From Chloromonas sp. AAM2 (lineage: Eukaryota; Chlorophyta; Chlorophyceae; Chlamydomonadales; Chlamydomonadaceae): 51,843 nt of DNA. Made by a program: the position numbers and the translations under genes. Of the stretch, positions 46,138 through 51,843 are shown piece by piece. The stretch covers positions 1 to 51,843 of the forward strand of contig QAXH01003583.1 in assembly GCA_004335635.1 (NCBI GenBank), given 5' to 3'. Positions within the stretch are counted from its first letter, which is position 1. Every line of letters begins with the position of its first letter. The notes under the pieces are model-generated. The model saw only the letters and a program-made list of their open reading frames with translations. It was not told the origin of the DNA and made no database searches.

Positions 46138-47963
46138 CTGCAGCAGTGAAGCAGTCAAGGTTTCAAATTCCAGTTTTTGGTTGGCAAGGCCGCAGTTGAG
46201 AAGGTGCGATCCTACCCAGGGCGAGAATGGATGATATTCCCCCTGCAGATAGCCTGCTTGGTAACTGTTTTGCTATGCGTGTTGAAAATTGTCAGAACGT
46301 CTTGCCTTGCCATGCGTGCATGATGTGCAACCCAGCAGGCGAACATTCTGAGCTTCATTGGACATCATGACATGGACATCAGGACAATTTTGGAGACCTG
46401 GTCTGCCCTGGTTTACACTCCTCTCATTTGAAATCCTTCGCGTTCCGGCGCCATGGCCCATGTCATTTTCAAGACAGTATCCTCAGGCATTGAGCAAACA
46501 GCATGTGGTACTTTGACATGCCAAACGTGTTTCCTGCATCTCTTGCTTCCCTCACTTCCTCAGCCATTATCAGCCAACATCTAGGCGAACATTGAGCAAC
46601 TGGAAGAGGGAACATCAGGAGGACTGGCTCAAGTGCACGTGAGCGCCCTGTGCAACTCAGACGCTCAAATCTCTCGCTGCTGTGGGCAGCCCCGTCATGC
46701 CAGCTCATACATTCTATGGTTGCCGCTTAAGGTGCGCCCTGTGCAGACGCGATGAGCTTTGACGGGGCCGAGGAAGATGCATTCGTGGCACTGTCATCAC
46801 CCATCCCGGCATCAGAGCCCCCCACAATTGCCGCAAGGACGCAGTATGCTTTCATTACTCACGCTGCAAGCGTGGCTGCAAAAGATATGCTGTGCCTGGG
46901 CGGTACCACGCCGTGCTGATGAGCTGGTTCCGGCTCATCGACCGGCGGCTCCACAACCGGCGCAGGAAGCCCAGACTTCATCCTGGAGTATGGCATCCCA
47001 GACGCCCACCTCCCTTCGCCTTGCCGGCCTCCAAGGTCAGGATTACAACACTACTGGGGTTTTGAAGGATGGGTGCCTCTGAGTTTGTAATGGGCGCGTC
47101 GCAGCGCCTCTAGCAGGTTCCGCACAGCGCAAACCAGAGCCAGAGGCAGGGCGATATCAAGGGACACGTGCGTGTACGTGTTCCGGCGTGTACGGCCACT
47201 TTTTTCCTGCCGGCCACAGATGATAGATCCGCTACCTCTGATTTGAGAAGCGCTTATGTGCCTGGTCATGACCACAGCATGGTCGCCGAATGAACCTGCG
47301 GAGCAGGAATTCTGAGGCGAACCACAGCGTTCATCACATGTGAGCCTGGGTTGTGTCTGAGTTGCACCACCACCTCACATGTGGGCCTCAGTCATGCATC
47401 ATTTGCACCACCATGAGCAGAAGGTTCGGTTCACCTTGCTGCGGTGTGTAGAGTTTGCCTTGGTGGTTGCTGAGTCTGCACATGAGCACCTACATCACAA
47501 GTCATACATTGGTTCTTGCACGTACGCTGTTATACGCTTGGTGGCTGGCACATACCAGTACAGTACAATCAATGCCTTGCTATCTCTGTACGTGCATGTA
47601 ACGCACGTGGATATCTTGGTGGGCAGTGACCGCATTTCATTTTCTGCGACTGGCGTGTGTACATGTGGATGCTTGCATGGACGCCATCCAAAACCTTCGA
47701 CTAGTATCAGAGACAAGCGCAGTCTGTGGGCTACCTACGCCTCTCATAAAGCAAGGCCAACATCCCTCTGTGGCCACCCCCTAGGGGAGGTCGCCCCCGA
47801 AGGACCCTCAGCCTTGCCCCCTGGGGGGCCTGCGCTTCGCTCTATCCGCCCCCACACCCAATGTGCCATGCATCTGTATCAAGAAGAAATTCCAATGGCC
47901 TGGCCTGCAATAAACCAGTCAACACCGACTGGCTCTACGCAAGATTGTGGTGCGTCACACTAC

Positions 47964-48034
47964 TCAAATCCCAGGATGTTGAGGAATTGACATCCAGACT
48001 CAAATCCCAGGATGTTGAGGAATTGACATTCAAA
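47964..48034. repeat. 35-bp direct tandem duplication
   Basis: TCAAATCCCAGGATGTTGAG plus GAATTGACAT is repeated back to back, nearly exact. Confidence 0.9.
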
Positions 48035-48704
48035 GTTGATGTTTACAAGGAAGGAGTGAACACCATGAAGCACGTCCAACGCAAATATTACTTACTTGCG
48101 AATGTTGACAGGCGGCACGCGTTATTCTCACTCTGACGGCGCTCTGACGACACACCACACCACACCACTCTGACGACACACCACACCTTCATGCACTGTT
48201 ACACATTGTTCTGCACGAACGGTTTTTCAAGCACTGAATAGTGATTTTTTGTGTTCTAATGCACACAGTCCTGCACATTCATGATTGTAAACTGCATCCG
48301 TGAGACATGTTGTCTGCTTATGTATTGCTTTTTGCAACCTCCTCCAGTGGGCCCGCAAGGTGTAAGGTTTCTCCTCCGTAGTCGCTCTGAAGTTACTATC
48401 AGTGGTCGTGTTCTCGACAGCATTGGCCAGTTACACCCAAACTGGGCAATTACACCACACAATCCTCACAAGCACCTCTGCGGCAATCCCATGCATGAAT
48501 GGCGGGGCACAAACATGCACAAACATGACGGCCAAGTGTGCCCTGGAACATTGAGCTAGTCTTCAACATTATTATGTCAAACACCTGTCAGATATCCTGG
48601 CCACTGCCCACGGTTGCCAACTTGATGCCAGGCCCTGACACGGTTGCCAATTTAGGCCCAGACTTTCTGTCCCGTCCTTTGTTTCTAGCTGTTCCTGCTC
48701 AACC

Positions 48705-48895
48705 CAATAATGACAGCCTTTGGCAGTACGCCTTTGTTTGTCCACAGTGCTTTGACTTCTGAGCTCTTTGCGCCTCGAAGTTGCCCTCTGTTGCTCACGG
48801 TTGATCAGGACGGTATCCAGCCTCGTCTCTTGCTTGGCTTGCTAGCGTTCGCGCTCGGTGCATGTGGCCCCCCTGATGTAATCAATATATATGAA
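48705..48895. repeat. Dispersed repeat A, copy 2
   Basis: It matches 6380-6600 in the same orientation, including GACAGCCTTTGGCAGTACGC and GCTAGCGTTCGCGCTCGGTG and the ATCAATATATA end. Confidence 0.8.
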
Positions 48896-49990
48896 CAATC
48901 TGATTTTATGATTATTATGAACATGTGTGGGATTCATACAGACCAATCGCTTGTCAACCTCTGCTTCATGATGGCAGCCCTTTGGCAGGCCGTAGACGTG
49001 CTTCATAGCACTTTATTTGCTATCTGCAATCCCTATGTCAGGAGCACGCTCCAGAGGTCGAGTTCGGCTGCACACGCTGAGTTTGCACAGGCTGACACCA
49101 AAGTGTACACCGGGATTGTCCTGTCCTGAGGTCACGTGATGCAGACCATAACCGATCTGACCCCTAGTAGCAAACTGTGCTTAATGTTTAGTCACCTGAT
49201 GTTTAAACTGTTTGCACATGAGCATTGCGAAAGAAGAAATCACACATACCGAGCGCAAACGCCAGCAAGCCATGCGCGGGACAAGGCTGGATACTGTCTT
49301 GACGAATTCCGAGCGACAGAGGGGAAAGATTCACTCTCCAAGCACGTTGTTCACAACATGGCAATTGCAAACACAAACAAGATTTCTACAGCTTCACGAA
49401 ATTCGAAGCCCGACTTGCAGCTAAACGTTTAAGCGCTCACACGTCAAAGCCAAGGTCAAGGTGGTGCTGGCAAAGCAAGTAAATCAGAGCTAGAAAGCAG
49501 CATGGTCCGGTCTTGCCATATCTCCAGCCACAGGTCTGTAGACAGTCATGCCAGCCAGCGAGGGAGGCACACCAAGATACAAGGCAAGAAATATCAAGGG
49601 CGAGGACAAATACCTACAAAACGTGCGTTCGTGATGAATGGGTCCTTCCATTTTCTCTGCGGTTCACAAATAGGCCCTATCGTTTGACTGGTACAGGCAG
49701 GAGCCGGACAGACCACGCACTGCACATCCAGCCTGACAAGCGTTCCTTTTTCTGTGGCAGCCTAGTCTTTGTGTGTGGCATACAAGATCCGAATCAACAC
49801 AGTAGTTCAGTTGATTCCTTTTTATAAAATACAGCATGAATCGCATTTCAGCGCCAGACCGTTCTGTAGCATGGCAGACTGCCCGTTGCTTCTGTGACTT
49901 TGTGTGCATGAAGTAGGGCCTCTTCTTTGCTTCAGCATCAGTTGACTGTTACTATTTCCATGACAGCACGTGCACCATGTGATGCTCATG

Positions 49991-51843
49991 TCACGTGGGC
50001 GCTGCCTCTGCAGTTGTGCCACCGACTGCGGCTGAGTCCGCAGTATGGGTCTCGTCTCCGACCTGCATGCAAGAAGCAAGGATAAGAATAATTAAACGTG
50101 CATGAACAGTGCTCCTGCTCCTGGACTAATACCAGTTCGCAATGCCTGTGAAAGAAACATTGACTGGAGAAGAACTCAAGATTGAGAGAACTCAATAATA
50201 CAAAGAATGAGCATGCTGATGTGGCTACCAAAAGTGTTTCTGTCCCTGGGCCAGCGCTATTAAAAGCCCCATTTTGCTGACCCATCCTGGTATGAAAAAC
50301 AAAGCCAGCGGAAAATCGAGATTCTGATCCTGGTTTTATTATTTAACATTGTTGAGTGTCTGCGCCCTGAGTCTGTGCTGCTTGCGACACACATATCCTT
50401 GTGCATTTGACTCCAGTCATCACACTCTCACTCTCACCTTGACGGTTATGTCATCCTTTGTCTCACTCTTCTTCAGGTTCATGGCGATGCCACTGCCGGC
50501 CGCCTGCAACAAACCAGCAATGAGGTGCTGTTCATAACGACCATACCATAGTCTGAATACAACTGTGTTCGTGCATTGCACGAGCATTTGACTGTTCTGG
50601 CATGCTCACAACGTCCGAAAACGTCCAAAAATTTAATTGTCCTGGCCTAGCAGTCGCTGCCCATCGTCTGCTGCTGATTTGTTTCTTGCTCGTAAGTTCC
50701 TTTTATTTCTATACTATTTCAAACAAGAGGCGTGTCTGTTTCTCACCAGCAGCGAATTGACCACGGCTCCCACAGTGCCAGCGCCTGTAAAGGCCGCCAC
50801 CCCCACGAAAATGAACACGAACACCAGCAGCAGCAGCACCACCGCGTACACTAGCAGCATGATCATGCGCGCGCGGGTCATGCCGGACGCCAGCAGGTTC
50901 TTGCGGACAACCATTTGCTGCGCAGCACAGGAAGCATGTGCAAGGGTCAGGGCCACACGTCATCAGTCATGCGACGATGCATGGATATGCCAGCCTGAAA
51001 ACAACAAGGACAAGAAGGTCAATGTACAATGCCGTCTCTATGAATGTGCATGCAGGGCGGAGAGGATCACACCGGCAGCGATGCGAATTCTGGCACCTTG
51101 CTTTGCTGCACTGCCTGCAAGACTGTACAATGGCAGGAACAAAGGCTTTTTTGATGCATGTCCAAGGCAATAACGTCAGCTGGACATCCGGACGTTAGCT
51201 TGTTCCGCGTGTGAGCTGGAAGGCATGTCTTGTGCATGCAAGCTGGAAGGCATGTCTTGTGCATGCGAGCTGGAACGCATGTCTTGTGCATGCGAGCTGG
51301 AAGGCGTGTCTTGTGCATGCAAGCTGGAAGGTGTGCAGCCCTTCAGTTTTACAGCCACATTGTACAAGCCACGTTTTCAGTGGCATGTTGTTGCTGCTTG
51401 CTTTGCCAGCAGACCATGCAGGCTGCGCTTCACATGACAGCCAAGCATTGTCTACCTCATTGTGACTTATTCACCTGGATCAAACCGTAGCAGGCCTCAA
51501 ACTCCCGATATCCGATGACATGGTCTCCGGAGGTGTCAAACTTGGTGAACAGCTCCCGCCTCTTGTCGCCTATCACTTGGATCTGCGAAAACCAAAGCAG
51601 TACAAAGTAAGCGTTGATCGCAATCAATTGACTGCGTGACAAGGGCCACACCGCATGGGGTCTCACGCAAGCGTACATCTCTTGACGTGAATTGATTGTC
51701 AACTACTTCAACCAACTGTCAACCATCTTCTTGTCGGTTACCTGAAGGTGGTTCAGAAGCGCACAGAACTTGGAATACGTGAGGCCTTGCTTTTCCTCGT
51801 CCGCATATAGCATAAAGATCTGGTAAGGTTCAATCTTGCCGCT
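49991..51843 (-). CDS. EF-hand protein with C-terminal membrane segment, 5' truncated
   Basis: Partial gene running off the right edge. Exons are 51843-51742, 51582-51475, 50917-50747, 50503-50438 and 50062-49991 (TGA), all phase 0. The first two encode a helix-loop-helix pair: a degenerate one (SGKIEPYQIFMLYADEE) and a canonical Ca2+-binding loop DTSGDHVIGYRE inside FTKFDTSGDHVIGYREFEA. The third encodes MIMLLVYAVVLLLLVFVFIF plus a second hydrophobic stretch. The tail is hydrophilic and ends TTAEAAPT. It is likely a membrane protein with a cytosolic Ca2+ sensor; an ion channel or transporter tail is possible. The family is not recognised. Confidence 0.7.
51216..51335. repeat. 27-bp tandem repeat, about four copies
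   Basis: The unit is GCATGTCTTGTGCATGCAAG plus CTGGAAG with minor variants. It lies in an intron of the EF-hand gene. Confidence 0.95.

Larger units (their letters stand above)
46138..49990. other. Region upstream of the opsin-kinase gene
   Basis: It should hold the promoter and first exon(s) of the opsin-kinase gene, which I could not place. 46752-46900 (+) has a coding-like frame (MSFDGAEEDAFVALSS...) with no supported continuation. 47760-47840 is GC-rich with a CCCCCTAGGGG palindrome. It also contains a 35-bp tandem duplication (47964-48034) and repeat A copy 2. No complete gene is seen. Confidence 0.45.

Overview
The window looks like nuclear DNA of a chlorophyte (green) alga. The genes have many short exons with GT-AG introns of 100-1200 bp. 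There are microsatellite-headed dispersed repeats, MITE-like elements, a retinal-binding opsin fused to a histidine kinase (known from chlorophytes) and a plant-type C-14 sterol reductase. A chlorophycean is my best guess; the species is not identified. Intron phases were checked by hand at nearly every junction and are the main support for the gene models.

Layout. (1) 1-4637 (+): 3' part of a single-pass membrane TKL-type protein kinase, 5' end outside the window. (2) 4638-8389: repeat-rich spacer with two MITE copies and a dispersed repeat. (3) 8390-10554 (-): small coiled-coil protein with the C-terminal signature of kinetochore subunit Spc24. (4) 10976-14461 (+): complete eight-exon delta(14)-sterol reductase, divergent from gene 3 across a 421-bp shared promoter region. 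(5) 15685-23824 (+): 14-exon R2R3-MYB transcription factor with one apparent single-base deletion. (6) 23825-26121: spacer between convergent genes. (7) 26122 to at least 46137 (-): a roughly 20-kb, 36-exon gene, the centrepiece of the window. It encodes rhodopsin, histidine kinase, response regulator, degenerate class III cyclase domain, coiled coil and SAM domain in one chain. A tRNA-Pro(AGG) gene lies in one of its introns. (8) 46138-49990: spacer with repeats. (9) 49991-51843 (-): 3' end of an EF-hand plus transmembrane protein.

In gene 7 the light-sensor and phosphorelay residues are all present: Schiff-base Lys, H-box His, N/G boxes, receiver Asp and Lys. The cyclase-like domain has lost the metal-binding and transition-state residues. 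The inferred output is therefore not cGMP synthesis but regulation through the pseudocyclase, coiled-coil or SAM module. A second unusual signal is that at least eight exon boundaries in genes 5 and 7 have a nearby tandem partial copy of the exon edge plus its splice site. The copies always lie at lower coordinates than the functional site, and some remain in frame with mostly synonymous changes.
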